NCBI RefSeq assembly: GCF_000152965.1
Contig: NZ_CH902583.1
Span: forward strand, 3,415,694 to 3,479,693
Direction: 5' to 3'
DNA length: 64,000 nucleotides
Source: Roseobacter sp. MED193
GTDB taxonomy: Bacteria > Pseudomonadota > Alphaproteobacteria > Rhodobacterales > Rhodobacteraceae
Below, in pieces: positions 43,529 to 53,557 of the stretch. The notes beneath the pieces were generated by a model. The model ran no database searches. It had not been told where the DNA came from and worked only from the letters and a program-made list of their open reading frames with translations. Within the stretch, counting starts at the first letter, position 1; each line of letters opens with the position of its first letter. The position numbers were made by a program, and so were the translations under genes.

Positions 43529-45661
43529 CTATTGGCCCAGGATCTTTTGGATGGCGCCGATCAGTTTGGCGCGTTGGACGGGTTTCATCAAACGGATATC
43601 CTCTGGGCGCAACCCGTTTCCGTGGACGGTGGCTTCGCTGGCATAGCCTGACATGAAGATTATCGGCAAATCCGGCGCCAGCAGGCGGAGTTCCGCAGAC
43701 AGGGTCGTGCCCAGTAGCCGACCTGGCATGACAATATCTGTAATCACCAGGTCGAAACTGGGATCGGCTTCAAAAATCGCCTTTGCTGCGTCTCCGGATG
43801 GTGCAGCGATGACGTCATAGCCCGCATTTTCTAAGGTCTTGACCAGCACCTCTCGCACGGCGTCATCGTCTTCCGCCAACAAGATACGATGCCCGGCACC
43901 ATGGCTCACATCTGATTGTGCTTCTGGTTGGGGCGCGCATTCAGTGGTCTGTGTCGCGGCCTTGAAGAAGAGCTTGAATGTGGTGCCAACCCCTGGCTCT
44001 GAGTAGACCTGCACAGTACCATTGGACTGGCGCATAAAGCCGTGAACCATGGATAGCCCGAGACCGGAGTTGCTGCCTGAGGCTTTGGTGGAAAAGAAGG
44101 GTTCAAAGACTTCGGCGATGAATTCTGGCGGAATGCCATCACCGGTGTCGCTAACCGCCAGCATCACATACTGCCCTGGCGGCAACTCCTCTTGGCGTGC
44201 ATCTATGTAGCTGTCATCAATTTTGACATTTGCAGTTTCAACTGTGAGTTTCCCGCCCTTGGGCATGGCATCTTGGGCGTTGAGGATAAGGTTCAATAAG
44301 GCGCTTTCGGTCGCGCTAGGATCGGCCTCCACGGGCCAAATCCCATCGCCCAAGGAGGTCTTTACCTCGATTGTTGCGGGCAGGGTGCGACTGATCCAGT
44401 TTTTGGTTTCCTCCACCACCGAGTTGATATCGATAGGGCTCGGCTCCAGGCTGGCCTTCCGGGCAAAAGCCAGCATATTGCGCGTCAAATCTGACCCGCG
44501 CAGCGTCGCTGCAATGCTTTTGTCGATGAGCTGTTTGTGTTGCAGGTTCTCAATTTCGTCTTTTAGCAACTCAAGATTTCCCAGAGTGACAGCAAGAAGG
44601 TTGTTGAAATCATGCGCCACCCCGCCCGTCAGCTTTCCAACGGCTTCGAGCTTTTGCGACGTGGCGAGCTGTTGCTGGATCTTTGCGCGTTCTAAGATCT
44701 CCGTTTTGCGGGCAGAGATTTCCACCACGCTGGCACGGATAAGCTTCCGATCAAAAGGCGGCAGGCGGGCCAGAGAAATCTCACACTCAAGTATCTCGCC
44801 CTCTTTGCTTACGAATTGCCATTCAAAAACAGGAAACTCGCCGGAAAGGGCCTGCTGCAGGTAGGCCGATATTGCGTCTTCAGAGCGCTGCCCATCGGTT
44901 TGATATTCAGGGCTTATTTCTCTGGGCAAGGTTCTGCCTGTCAGTTCCTCGGGTGGGTAGCCGAGGATCTTTTCCGCGCGTGAGTTACTGGTGATAAAAA
45001 CCATGAGATCCATATCGTAGATCAAAATGGCTTCGGGGGCATATTCGACCAGGGCATGCATTTGGTCATGCTGCTGGTAGAGTGCGATATTAGAGAGTTC
45101 CCACTGGTGTCGCAGGTGTTCGGTCAAATTGATGCAGGCAAGACCGCAAAACAGCAGGGCCAGGGTCATCACCATCCAGTTGCGCCAATTTCCAATGTAG
45201 TCTTCGTAGTTGGTAATATTGGAGTGCAGATGCCCGGCCGAATGCATGTACCCTAGGCTGATCGATAAGATTAGAGAGATGGCAAGAGTCACATAGGCCG
45301 CCCGCCGCCCGAGTAAAACCACGGAAACAATCGGTGTCGTCAACAGAATGATCCAGGCCGCCGAAGCGATCCCAAGAAAAACAAGTCCGGTGATAGAGAG
45401 AAGGAATAGACCAAGAATAAGCAGGACTACGCGCTTCGCATGATGCTTCGTGCCTGAAAAAATTAGCGGCGGAGCCACAAAAAATATCAAAAAAATAGGC
45501 AGGCCAATATAGTAAAGCGGCCCATAGGGAATAGCGCGGGTTGCCGCAGCACAGATGCTCAGCCCGACGGCGATCATAAAGTAATAGAAAAGCCAGTTTG
45601 ACGATTCTCTTATATTTTTTGCATGTACTTTTCTGGCCTGGAGAATATGGTCACCTGCCAT
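43529..45661 (-). CDS. Membrane hybrid sensor histidine kinase with PAS and receiver domains
   Basis: ATG 45661 (MAGDHILQ) follows AAAGGGGACGAG. An ATG 18 bases upstream is possible. The protein has 710 residues. Residues about 20-190 contain five to six membrane helices. A PAS domain follows (about 205-320), then HisKA with the phospho-acceptor His in GGVAHDFNNLLAVTLGN. The HATPase domain has SDTGDGIPPE and SGLGLSMV. The C-terminal receiver has LLAEDDDAV and phospho-Asp in LVITDIVMPG. No response regulator is adjacent. The signal is unknown. Confidence 0.92.
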   Translation of the reverse strand: MAGDHILQARKVHAKNIRESSNWLFYYFMIAVGLSICAAATRAIPYGPLYYIGLPIFLIFFVAPPLIFSGTKHHAKRVVLLILGLFLLSITGLVFLGIASAAWIILLTTPIVSVVLLGRRAAYVTLAISLILSISLGYMHSAGHLHSNITNYEDYIGNWRNWMVMTLALLFCGLACINLTEHLRHQWELSNIALYQQHDQMHALVEYAPEAILIYDMDLMVFITSNSRAEKILGYPPEELTGRTLPREISPEYQTDGQRSEDAISAYLQQALSGEFPVFEWQFVSKEGEILECEISLARLPPFDRKLIRASVVEISARKTEILERAKIQQQLATSQKLEAVGKLTGGVAHDFNNLLAVTLGNLELLKDEIENLQHKQLIDKSIAATLRGSDLTRNMLAFARKASLEPSPIDINSVVEETKNWISRTLPATIEVKTSLGDGIWPVEADPSATESALLNLILNAQDAMPKGGKLTVETANVKIDDSYIDARQEELPPGQYVMLAVSDTGDGIPPEFIAEVFEPFFSTKASGSNSGLGLSMVHGFMRQSNGTVQVYSEPGVGTTFKLFFKAATQTTECAPQPEAQSDVSHGAGHRILLAEDDDAVREVLVKTLENAGYDVIAAPSGDAAKAIFEADPSFDLVITDIVMPGRLLGTTLSAELRLLAPDLPIIFMSGYASEATVHGNGLRPEDIRLMKPVQRAKLIGAIQKILGQ

Positions 45662-45867
45662 CTCGTCCCCTTTAAACATGCGAAAGATATGAAATAAGTC
45701 TAAGAAATACCTGTGCTATTTTGGGGTTTACTGCAAAACACCCGTATTGCGAGTGTAGGGTGATTTCCTCCGAGATCAAGAATTTTCATGCGAAGAACCG
45801 TTTCCAGGCTCTCTGGAAAACCGGTCGGGCGGCGTGAGGCTGCACTTTTTTGGGGGGAATACGCTGC

Positions 45868-46272
45868 CTAAAAGCCGTGCATGCGTTTTGCCCATTGGTA
45901 GGCCACCACCAGACCTTTCATGCGCGGCAATATGAAAAGAGAAGCCGAGATGGTCACCAGCGACATAATCAGGGCCAGCGTGAGCGGGTCAGGGCGAAAC
46001 TGGATATAGGTGATGTGCAGCGCAAAGCCGAGCAGGTGGCCAACTAAGAGAATGGTCAGATAGGCTGGGCCATCATCGGCGCGATTGTGGTGCAACTCCT
46101 GGCCACAGGAATCGCAGCTGTGCTTCACTTTGAGGTAACTCTCTAGCATTTTTCCTTCACCGCAGTTGGGGCAGCGCAATTGCACACCCCGCCAAACTGC
46201 GGGTTTCCAGGCGCGCTGCTGTGGTTTTGGGGCAGGGGCTGCTGTCGTTTCAGGCTGGGTCATATCTATCAT
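45868..46272 (-). CDS. DUF983 zinc-ribbon membrane protein
   Basis: The protein has 134 residues. An N-terminal zinc ribbon of two CxxC knuckles (RCPNCGEGKM and SCDSCGQEL, about 33-66) is followed by two membrane helices (about 75-95 and 100-122). This is the DUF983 layout, common in alphaproteobacteria near cytochrome oxidase assembly or DNA-repair genes. The function is unknown. It starts after AAGGT and is divergent from a MocR regulator. Confidence 0.9.
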   Translation of the reverse strand: MIDMTQPETTAAPAPKPQQRAWKPAVWRGVQLRCPNCGEGKMLESYLKVKHSCDSCGQELHHNRADDGPAYLTILLVGHLLGFALHITYIQFRPDPLTLALIMSLVTISASLFILPRMKGLVVAYQWAKRMHGF

Positions 46273-46449
46273 CGCTACCTTGGATCTTCTGTCGTCAATT
46301 CCCTAAAGTGTTTCAAAATTGTTTGCAATCAATGATGCGATCAATGTGGTTGCAATTTTAGCGGACTTAGGGGTATGGGGTTGGGAGACCCTTGCCGGAG
46401 AGCATTCTGGTGACAGGGTGAGGAAGTGACTCAACTGGGGAGAAATCCT

Positions 46450-47838
46450 TTGAAACAATGGAGCCCAACGCTGCCGATGTCGGACAAGCCGCGCTATGTG
46501 GAAATCGCGGATGCCATTCGCTCCGATATAGATGCAGGCCTGTTGTTGCCTGGCGATCGTCTGCCGCCGCAGCGCGGTGTGGCACAGGATCTTGGGGTCG
46601 ATTTCTCAACTGTTTCCCGAGGCTATGCAGAATCGGTTCGGCGCGGCGATATCGAGAGTTTTGTGGGGCGCGGGACATTTGTACGTGCCCCAGATGCCAC
46701 GGCTAAGGGCTTGGGGGCAGGAGAAGCCCCGGATCCGCGCAGGATCCTGGAAGAAGACCCGATGATGAACATGCCGCCCGAGCCAGAGGATCCTGCACTG
46801 ATTGCCCGCATGGCTGATGGTCTTGGCCATGTGGCGGCTAATCTGGTGCCACTCTTGCGCTATCAATCCGTGCGCGGCAGCGCCGCCGACCGCGAGATTG
46901 CCCAGATCTGGATGCAGGCAAATGGGCTGAATTTTGCTCCAGACCGCTTTGCCATCACGCCGGGGGCGCATTCCAGCATCTATGCGATTCTGACTCTATT
47001 GAGCGAACCAGGGCAGAGCCTGCTGTGTGAGACATTGACCTATCCTGGCATACGCGCCATTGCGTCCCAGTTGGGGCTGCGGCTGATTGGGGTGCCGAGT
47101 GATCAGGAAGGGCTGCGCCCCGAGGCGCTGGAGCGCGCCATTACCGAACATTGGCCAGCGGCTCTCTACCTTAACCCGACCTTGCAAAACCCGACCACCA
47201 AGACAATGTCCGACAGCCGGCGCCACGAGATCGCTAAGGTGCTCAAACGGCATGATGTGCAGCTCATCGAAGATGATGCCTATCGCTTTGTAGCCTCAGA
47301 CGCACCGCCGCCGATTGCCACTCATCTGCCAGACCTGGCCTGGCATGTCGCCGGGATTTCCAAATGTTTTGGGGCGGGTCTGCGGCTTGCCTATACGACG
47401 GTGCCGCAACGTGCCGAGATGGGCCGGTTTTCCCAGGCCCTGCGCAGCATCAATGTCATGGCCTCTCCACTGAGCCTGGCGCTGCTAGGGCGCTGGATCG
47501 AAGATGGCACCGCCGCTGAGATCCAATCTTTCGTGCGTCGCGCCGCAACCGCGAGGCAAGAACTGGCGCGCGAGGTGCTCTGCGGCTGTTTTGTCTCTGG
47601 CGCGCCGGAGGCCTTCAACCTATGGGTGGAGCTGCCCCGTGGTACCAGCCGGGCAGAGGTCATGGGCCGTATGGCGAACCGGCAGATCGGCATTATGCCG
47701 AGCGATGCCTTTACGGTCATGGGCCAACCCAGCGAGGCCCTGCGCGTTTGCCTGGGTGGCCCCATCGGGATCGCGCAGCTGCGCGATGATCTGATTGCGC
47801 TGCGCGATGCGATCCTGCGCAAGGATTGGCTCGGGTGA
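46450..47838 (+). CDS. MocR-type regulator (GntR helix-turn-helix fused to class I aminotransferase domain)
   Basis: The preferred start is TTG 46450 (MKQWSPTL) with GGGGAG upstream, giving 462 residues. GTG 46426 is possible. The GntR winged helix covers about 10-75 (LLPGDRLPPQRGVAQDLGVD). The fold-type I aminotransferase domain covers the rest, with PLP-binding Lys in AGISKCFGAG and a late Arg (RVCLGGP). MocR proteins sense PLP or amino compounds and often control an adjacent exporter. The EamA transporter gene starts 37 bp downstream. Confidence 0.92.
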   Translation: MKQWSPTLPMSDKPRYVEIADAIRSDIDAGLLLPGDRLPPQRGVAQDLGVDFSTVSRGYAESVRRGDIESFVGRGTFVRAPDATAKGLGAGEAPDPRRILEEDPMMNMPPEPEDPALIARMADGLGHVAANLVPLLRYQSVRGSAADREIAQIWMQANGLNFAPDRFAITPGAHSSIYAILTLLSEPGQSLLCETLTYPGIRAIASQLGLRLIGVPSDQEGLRPEALERAITEHWPAALYLNPTLQNPTTKTMSDSRRHEIAKVLKRHDVQLIEDDAYRFVASDAPPPIATHLPDLAWHVAGISKCFGAGLRLAYTTVPQRAEMGRFSQALRSINVMASPLSLALLGRWIEDGTAAEIQSFVRRAATARQELAREVLCGCFVSGAPEAFNLWVELPRGTSRAEVMGRMANRQIGIMPSDAFTVMGQPSEALRVCLGGPIGIAQLRDDLIALRDAILRKDWLG

Positions 47839-47875
47839 GGCGCGGGCCTGATCTCGTCACCAGAAGGGGTTTTTG

Positions 47876-48742
47876 ATGACTTCCCATTTGTCGCTGCGCA
47901 TTCTTGGCATGGTGGTCTTGGCCATGACCTTGATCGTGATTGGAGATGCCGCCGGTAAGGTGCTGACAGCACAGGGCATTAGCCCTGTTTTTGTGGCTTG
48001 GTCCCGGTTCACGGTCGCTGCGGTCGTTTTGTTGCCGTTCAGTGGGCTGACCGCCGCTGAATTGCGCGGATTTCTGGATTGGCGGATCATCATGCGCGCT
48101 TTGCTGATCGCAGCTGGCATTTCCTGCATTCTGACAGCGCTGAAAGCCGAGCCGATTGCCAATGTCTTTGGGGGGTTCTTTATTGGCCCAATCGTCGCTT
48201 TTGGTTTGTCGGCGCTGTTGCTGAAAGAGCGCGCTGACCTCAGCCGGATGGCCCTGCTTTTGGTGAGCTTTGCGGGTGTTCTACTGGTGGTGAAGCCGGG
48301 CTTTGGCATGCAGATCGGTATGGGGTTTGCCCTGTTGGCTGGCTGTTTTCATGGCTCCTACCTCGTATCGACACGCTGGTTGGCAGGACAATATCGCCCG
48401 CGTTTCTTGCTGATTTCACAACTGATTATCGGAGCCCTGGTGCTGCTGCCCTTTAGTTTGGGGTCCATTCCACAGAGCATAGATCTGGCAGGGGGAGGCC
48501 TGGTTCTTGTTTCCGCGCTGGGCTCTGCCGCCGGGAATTTTCTGCTGGCCGTTGCCAATCGAACCACCCCGGCAAATGTGGTGGCACCTCTGGTCTATAG
48601 TCAGCTTCTGGCTGCCACCTTTATTGGAGTGATCGTCTTTGGGGATGTCCCGGATGTCCTGGCGCTTTTGGGGCTTGCCGTGATCGTTCTATCTGGCCTG
48701 TCGTCACTTTGGCTGGCGGGCAGGCGTATGGCGCAGAGCTAG
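47876..48742 (+). CDS. EamA/DMT-family transporter
   Basis: The protein has 288 residues starting at ATG 47876 after AAGGGG. It has ten predicted membrane helices in two EamA repeats (first with KAEPIANVFGGFFIGPIVAF, second with NRTTPANVVAPLVYSQLLAA). It is probably an exporter of a small amino-type metabolite, co-transcribed with the MocR gene. Its 3' end overlaps the convergent cobF gene by 4 bp. Confidence 0.92.
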   Translation: MTSHLSLRILGMVVLAMTLIVIGDAAGKVLTAQGISPVFVAWSRFTVAAVVLLPFSGLTAAELRGFLDWRIIMRALLIAAGISCILTALKAEPIANVFGGFFIGPIVAFGLSALLLKERADLSRMALLLVSFAGVLLVVKPGFGMQIGMGFALLAGCFHGSYLVSTRWLAGQYRPRFLLISQLIIGALVLLPFSLGSIPQSIDLAGGGLVLVSALGSAAGNFLLAVANRTTPANVVAPLVYSQLLAATFIGVIVFGDVPDVLALLGLAVIVLSGLSSLWLAGRRMAQS

Positions 48743-49533
48743 TCCCGTCCCGCTGCGCCTTTGCCGGAGGATCTGCGCAGCAGGTAGATATCCATGATCC
48801 AGCCATGATCGCTGCGCGCCTGGGCGCGGGTGGCGATGATCTCAGCGGCGACGGCCTGCAAGGGGCCACAGAGGCTGATCTGGTTTTCCATCCCTGCATA
48901 GGCAGCCCACCAGATCTCAACTCCGGTTGGATCAATGGCCTGAAACGAACATTCTCCATCCAACATGATCACCAAAGTATCGGCGCTATCGGGCCAGCCG
49001 CTTTCGCGAAGCTGTCGCCCTGTAGTGACGGTGTAAGGCGCGCCAATTTCGTTCAGCGGTATCGCATGGGCCGCTGTCAGGGCCTGAATGGAGGTCACGC
49101 CGGGAATGACTTCAATGCTGATCTTCTGAGTGCCCTTTAGTCGCTCAGCGATGCGCATGGTGCTGTCATAGAGCGAGGGATCGCCCCAGACCAAAAAGCC
49201 CACTTTAGCCGCAGCATCTGGCAGCTGGGCGCGAATGGTCTCAATCCAGACCTGGGCGATGGCATCGTGCCAGTGATCTACACGTGCAGTGTAGTCAGAA
49301 ATCGCAGGATCGCGCACGGGCAGGTCGAATTCTACAATGCGTGGTCCAGGCGCATTGATCACCCTGGCGCAAATCTCTTGGCGCAGGGAGGCCAGATCGT
49401 CTTTGCCTTTGCCCTTGTTGGGAATGAGGATCAAGTCGCAGGCATTCAGCGCCTGAACCGCTTGCAGGGTCAGGTGCTCCGGGTTGCCGGTGCCAATGCC
49501 AATCAGGGAGAGTTCGATCATAGTACTGCTCAT
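48739..49533 (-). CDS. cobF: Precorrin-6A synthase (deacetylating)
   Basis: Starting at ATG 49533 (MSSTMIELSL; ATG 49521 also possible), the protein has 264 residues. This TP-methylase has SAM loop GIGTGNPEHLTLQAV near the N-terminus and FLVWGDPSLYDST and VIPGVTSIQALTAAH further on, characteristic of CobF. It methylates C-1 of precorrin-5 with release of the acetyl group, a step specific to the aerobic pathway. It follows cbiM under the riboswitch leader. Confidence 0.93.
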   Translation of the reverse strand: MSSTMIELSLIGIGTGNPEHLTLQAVQALNACDLILIPNKGKGKDDLASLRQEICARVINAPGPRIVEFDLPVRDPAISDYTARVDHWHDAIAQVWIETIRAQLPDAAAKVGFLVWGDPSLYDSTMRIAERLKGTQKISIEVIPGVTSIQALTAAHAIPLNEIGAPYTVTTGRQLRESGWPDSADTLVIMLDGECSFQAIDPTGVEIWWAAYAGMENQISLCGPLQAVAAEIIATRAQARSDHGWIMDIYLLRRSSGKGAAGRD

Positions 49534-49629
49534 GTGAGGTGCCCCATAGCGGGCCGGGCAAAAAGAAACACGGCCCGCTATGGGGCCGTGTTCTTGGTAA
49601 ATCAAGTCTTGATCAGGGCATTGGCCCGA

Positions 49630-50307
49630 TCAGGCTGCTTTGTAGAGGCGTGGTGTCACCATGCCTGTACCTTCGAGGCCGCGCAGGGCCTTGGCAGTGG
49701 CAAGGATTGCCAGGTCCGCAAGGGGTTCAATCAACACTACCAGCATATAGGCGCCGCCAAAGGTCAGGACCGAAGACATGGTTTCGGCGCCAAAGCCTTG
49801 GCCATAAAAGACCCAGAAGGCAACCCAGGCAACAACGCCGCCCTGGTAGGCAACCGAAAGCGCCAGCGCTTGGCTGTATTTCAGATCCACATAGGCGGTT
49901 CCGGCAGGAATGATCCGACGGGCCAGCGCATGCAGCGCGAACAGCGGCACCAGCAGGGTGGTCAGGTTGACGAAATACATTGGCAGGTCGGTGGGTGCAA
50001 AGAAGGCCCCCTGGATCAGCAGGCCGAGCGCCAGACCAAAAGCGGCGGGGGCTGCGCCAAGGATCAGGAACAGGGTCGATCCGAGAATGAAATGCACCTC
50101 AGAGACGCCGACGGGGAAATGCGGCAGCACTTCAAAGAACAAAAACACACCCAGCGCGGCAATTGCGGAGCGCCCCGCATAGGACACAAGCCCGCTGCTG
50201 CGCAGATCGCTGAAGGTCTCTTTTGCCGCATAGGCTGTCGCGCCTGCAGCGGTGCCGTAGGCGAGGGTCATTTTTGCAGCGTCGACGACGCCGGGTTCGA
50301 TATGCAT
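49630..50307 (-). CDS. cbiM: CbiM-type cobalt ECF transporter substrate-specific membrane component
   Basis: This 225-residue membrane protein starts MHIEPGVVDAAKM. The His at position 2 after Met is the metal ligand of the CbiM/NikM family. About six helices follow, with FPVGVSEVHFILGSTLFLILG in the middle. It captures cobalt for import. The ECF energising subunits (CbiQ/CbiO) are not in the window. It is directly downstream of a cobalamin riboswitch on the same strand, as expected for a B12-repressed importer. Confidence 0.85.
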   Translation of the reverse strand: MHIEPGVVDAAKMTLAYGTAAGATAYAAKETFSDLRSSGLVSYAGRSAIAALGVFLFFEVLPHFPVGVSEVHFILGSTLFLILGAAPAAFGLALGLLIQGAFFAPTDLPMYFVNLTTLLVPLFALHALARRIIPAGTAYVDLKYSQALALSVAYQGGVVAWVAFWVFYGQGFGAETMSSVLTFGGAYMLVVLIEPLADLAILATAKALRGLEGTGMVTPRLYKAA

Positions 50308-50385
50308 AGCTCTGTCTCCCTGTCGCCTTCCCCGGCGACATGTGTAGCGGTTCGTGGTTCAGCCGACCTATGGTCAACTCACGAG

Positions 50386-50570
50386 GGCAGGTCTCCTGAC
50401 TTGCGGGTCTGGGCCGGTCTGGGGCCTTCCCGACCTGCTGTGCAGATCAGTGGCTTATCCCAGTGGCTCGCCGCTCACAGTTGCGGGGGCAGTTCCGGGT
50501 TTGGCGCCTTTTGGCTACACCTCACCGGATTCCCTTTTCATCCAAAAGCCTTGGGCTTCAGTGGAACCAT
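50386..50570 (-). promoter_or_regulatory. Cobalamin riboswitch upstream of cbiM
   Basis: Read on the minus strand, the segment contains in order AGGGAATCCGGTGAGG, CTGCCCCCGCAACTGTG, two GCCACTG copies (the B12 box AGCCACTG is at about 50448-50455), GGGAAGGC and the 3' closing AGTCAGGAGACCTGCC. These are the conserved pieces of the cobalamin aptamer in the correct order. The start of cbiM is about 80 bases beyond the aptamer. Bound adenosylcobalamin should shut down cbiM-cobF expression. The aptamer borders are approximate. Confidence 0.93.
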
Positions 50571-50704
50571 CGATAGGTCACTGCTCTCACATCTAGGGCC
50601 AATCTGTCAATCATGCAGCACCGACGCTGGCGGTCCAAAAACGGCACGTTTCCTGCTTTTGTGCGGTGCTGCACTGGTCAAAGTGGCGCAGAGATTCGGT
50701 GGCG

Positions 50705-51457
50705 CTACGATGTCTCAGTTGAGTGGTCGGTTTCCAGATCGCTATCCGCTAGGGGGCCGTAGAGGATGAGTACGGGCGCCGTCGTCTCCATTTGCCGCAG
50801 CACCTGTGGCAACTCTCCAACCGTATGGCAGCTGAGTTCTTGTTCGGGGGTCGAAACACCCAGCGCCACTAGGGCATGGGTTTCAGGGGGCAGGCCGGCT
50901 TCCACCAGTTTTTCAGCCAGGGCGGCAAAGGTGCGCTTTCCCATATAGACCACGGTGGTTGCATCCGGGTCAGCCAGGGCCGCCATGTTGAGGCTGTCTG
51001 GCAGGCCTCCGGTGACGTCGTGACCGGTGATAAACTGCATGCGGCGCGCGGTCAGTCGCCGGGTCAGTGGGATATTGGCCGCAGCCGCTGCGGCGGAGGC
51101 TGCGGTGACGCCGGGGACGATCTCAAACGGAATATTTGCGCCGCGCAGCGCCGCGATTTCTTCTTCCAGTCGGCCAAAGACGCCGCTGTCACCAGATTTC
51201 AGCCGCACCACTTTGAGGCCGCTCTTGGCATAGTCGACCAAGAGCTGGCTAACATGATCCTGCTTGGGAGAGGGGCGGCCGGCGCGCTTGCCCACGCCCA
51301 CCAGATCGGCCTCAGGGTTGGCGTGTGTCAGGATAGGGCCTGACGACAGATCATCAAACAGCACTGCATCTGCGGCTTCCAGCCTCTTGACCGCCTTTAC
51401 GGTCAGCAGCTCCGGGTCGCCGGGGCCGGAGGAAACAAAACTGACAAAGCCGCTCAT
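50705..51457 (-). CDS. cobA: Uroporphyrinogen-III C-methyltransferase
   Basis: The protein has 250 residues with SAM loop SSGPGDPELLTVKAVK, VRLKSGDSGVFGR and VPGVTAASAAAAAANIPLTRR, the CobA/SUMT blocks. It methylates uroporphyrinogen III at C-2 and C-7 to precorrin-2, the entry to cobalamin and siroheme. No CysG-type oxidase/chelatase domains are fused. It overlaps cobB by 4 bp (ATGA). It is the last gene of the cobL-E-M-B-A run before the riboswitch leader. Confidence 0.94.
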   Translation of the reverse strand: MSGFVSFVSSGPGDPELLTVKAVKRLEAADAVLFDDLSSGPILTHANPEADLVGVGKRAGRPSPKQDHVSQLLVDYAKSGLKVVRLKSGDSGVFGRLEEEIAALRGANIPFEIVPGVTAASAAAAAANIPLTRRLTARRMQFITGHDVTGGLPDSLNMAALADPDATTVVYMGKRTFAALAEKLVEAGLPPETHALVALGVSTPEQELSCHTVGELPQVLRQMETTAPVLILYGPLADSDLETDHSTETS

Positions 51458-52770
51458 GCGCCTTCTCCGGTTATCAGATGGAAAAAGGTTCCGGTGACAT
51501 GGCCCTTGATGGATCCGGTTTCGGGCACCGGATTGCCATCGGCATCCATGACATTGGCCAAGGGGGCGTCGGGTTCATCCAGAATGGTGGAGTAGTGGAA
51601 CTCATGGCCACGCAACGCAGCACCAGCCTCAAAGCCCGGCATCTGTGCCTGGAGCACGGCACGGCGGTAGCCAAGGTGAAATTTGCGTTTCTCGTAGGAG
51701 GTCACCAGTCCCAGCAACCCGGCCATCTGGTGACGGTTGCCCTCTTTGTCGATCAGGGCCTCGCCTAGGGCCATATAGCCTCCACATTCGCCATGCACGG
51801 GCTTGGTTTCAGCATGTCGGCGCAGGCCTGCTCGGAAATTCTCTGCAGCGGCCAATGTGCCGCCGTGCAGCTCTGGATAGCCGCCGGGCAGCCAGACCAA
51901 ATCGGCATCCGCTGCGGGGGCCTCATCTGCCAGCGGCGAAAACGGCAGGATCTCGGCACCGGCGTTGCGCCATCCCGTCAACAGATGTGGATAGGTGAAG
52001 GAGAAGGCCGCGTCACGGGCCAGGGCAATACGCTGGGCAGGCGGTTTTGGCAGAGCGCTGGCGCTAGGGGCCGCTGCCCCCAGGGCCGCAGCCTTGATGG
52101 CCTCCAGATCCACATGTTCCCGCAGGAAGCTGGCATAGCCGGTAATTGCCGCCTCCAGATCCGGGTGCTCGACTGCCTGAATGAGGCCCAGGTGGCGCTC
52201 CGGCAGGGCCAGATCACCACGGCGAGGCAGGGAGCCCAGTACTTTGACACCAGCGCGCTCCATACCTAACCGGGTCAGACGCTCGTGGCGCGGGCTGGCA
52301 ACCCGGTTCAGGATCACCCCGGCAAAGGGCACCTCGGGGTCGTAGGATTTGAATCCCAGCGCGGTGGCGGCGGCAGATTGCGCCTGACCGCCCACGTCGA
52401 TCACCAGCACTACGGGCCATCCCATGCGCTTGGCGGTCTCGGCCGAAGAGCCAAAGCCGGATTGGCCACGAGTGGCAACGCCGTCGAACAGGCCCATGGA
52501 CCCTTCACCGATGCAGATCTCGGCTCCGACGGCCTGTTGAGCGACCGCATCCAGCAGCCCCCCATCCATGGCCCAGGTGTCGAGATTGAAGCTGGGGCGC
52601 TTGGCGGCTGCCAGGTGAAAGGCCGGGTCGATATAGTCGGGACCGCTCTTGTAGGGCTGTACCGCCAGGCCATCCTCGGCCAGGGCGCGCAGCAGGCCCA
52701 GCATCACGGTGGTCTTGCCGGTGCCAGAGGCCGGGGCGGAAATCATCAAACCTTTGGGGAAATCAGTCAT
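51454..52770 (-). CDS. cobB: Hydrogenobyrinate/cobyrinate a,c-diamide synthase
   Basis: Starting at ATG 52770 ([20 protein letters not shown]), which overlaps the cobM end by 8 bp, the protein has 438 residues. The N-terminal P-loop ASGTGKTT and [13 protein letters not shown] mark the synthetase domain. The C-terminal class I glutaminase domain has its Cys in [12 protein letters not shown] and a late His. It amidates the a and c side chains with glutamine and ATP. Confidence 0.94.
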   Translation of the reverse strand: MTDFPKGLMISAPASGTGKTTVMLGLLRALAEDGLAVQPYKSGPDYIDPAFHLAAAKRPSFNLDTWAMDGGLLDAVAQQAVGAEICIGEGSMGLFDGVATRGQSGFGSSAETAKRMGWPVVLVIDVGGQAQSAAATALGFKSYDPEVPFAGVILNRVASPRHERLTRLGMERAGVKVLGSLPRRGDLALPERHLGLIQAVEHPDLEAAITGYASFLREHVDLEAIKAAALGAAAPSASALPKPPAQRIALARDAAFSFTYPHLLTGWRNAGAEILPFSPLADEAPAADADLVWLPGGYPELHGGTLAAAENFRAGLRRHAETKPVHGECGGYMALGEALIDKEGNRHQMAGLLGLVTSYEKRKFHLGYRRAVLQAQMPGFEAGAALRGHEFHYSTILDEPDAPLANVMDADGNPVPETGSIKGHVTGTFFHLITGEGA

Positions 52771-53557
52771 CGCCTTCGCTCCAGTTGGCCCATTGGCTAT
52801 CGGCGCTTTGCGGCCGGTATCGCCGGTCGTAGTCCTGCGCGTACAGGCAGCTCTCGTCAAAATCCTCATTGCCAAGCGCCGGTCCGACCAGAATCAGCGC
52901 GGTGCGCCCGCGCATCCCGCCGCTTGCCTCTTCCAGGGTGCCAAGCGTCGCCTTGACCACCTTCTGATCCGGCCAGGTGGCGCGCCAGACCACGGCAACC
53001 GGGCACTCGGCGCCATAGCTGGGGGTCAGTCGGGCAATCACATCCTCCAGCACATGTACCGACAGGTGAATGGCCAGGGTGGCCCCGGTGCGGGCAAAGT
53101 TCTCCAGCGTTTCGCCTTCGGGCATCGCCGAGGCCTTGCCAGAGGTCCGTGTCAGTACCAGCGATTGCGCGACACCTGGCAGGGTCAGCTCGGAGCCCAG
53201 CGCTGCAGCCGCAGCTGCAAAGGCGGGCACACCGGGGGTGATGTCATAGGGGATGTTCAGTGCGCGCAAGCGGCGCAGTTGCTCGCCCAGGGCCGACCAG
53301 ACCGACAGATCTCCGGAATGCAGCCGGGCGATATCCTGGCCAGCCTCATGGGCCGTTGTGATATGGTCGATGATTTCATCCAGCGACAGGGCTGCGGTAT
53401 TGATCACCTTGGCGCCCTCTGGGCAGTGCTGCAACAGCGCCTCGGGCACCAGTGAGCCGGCATAGAGGCAGACCGGGCAGGCGGCGATCAGGTCGCGCCC
53501 GCGCAGGGTGATGAGATCGGCGGCACCAGGGCCGGCGCCAATGAAATGAACGGTCAT
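52763..53557 (-). CDS. cobM: Precorrin-4 C11-methyltransferase
   Basis: This 264-residue TP-methylase starts [37 protein letters not shown] and [22 protein letters not shown] match CobM/CbiF. It methylates precorrin-4 at C-11. The start overlaps the cobE stop by 4 bp. Confidence 0.94.
   Translation of the reverse strand: MTVHFIGAGPGAADLITLRGRDLIAACPVCLYAGSLVPEALLQHCPEGAKVINTAALSLDEIIDHITTAHEAGQDIARLHSGDLSVWSALGEQLRRLRALNIPYDITPGVPAFAAAAAALGSELTLPGVAQSLVLTRTSGKASAMPEGETLENFARTGATLAIHLSVHVLEDVIARLTPSYGAECPVAVVWRATWPDQKVVKATLGTLEEASGGMRGRTALILVGPALGNEDFDESCLYAQDYDRRYRPQSADSQWANWSEGDD

Noticed and set aside
49267-50769. Plus-strand open frame of 500 codons across cobF, cbiM and the riboswitch
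   Set aside because: It crosses the conserved cbiM and riboswitch sequences on the opposite strand and has no recognisable domain or ribosome site.
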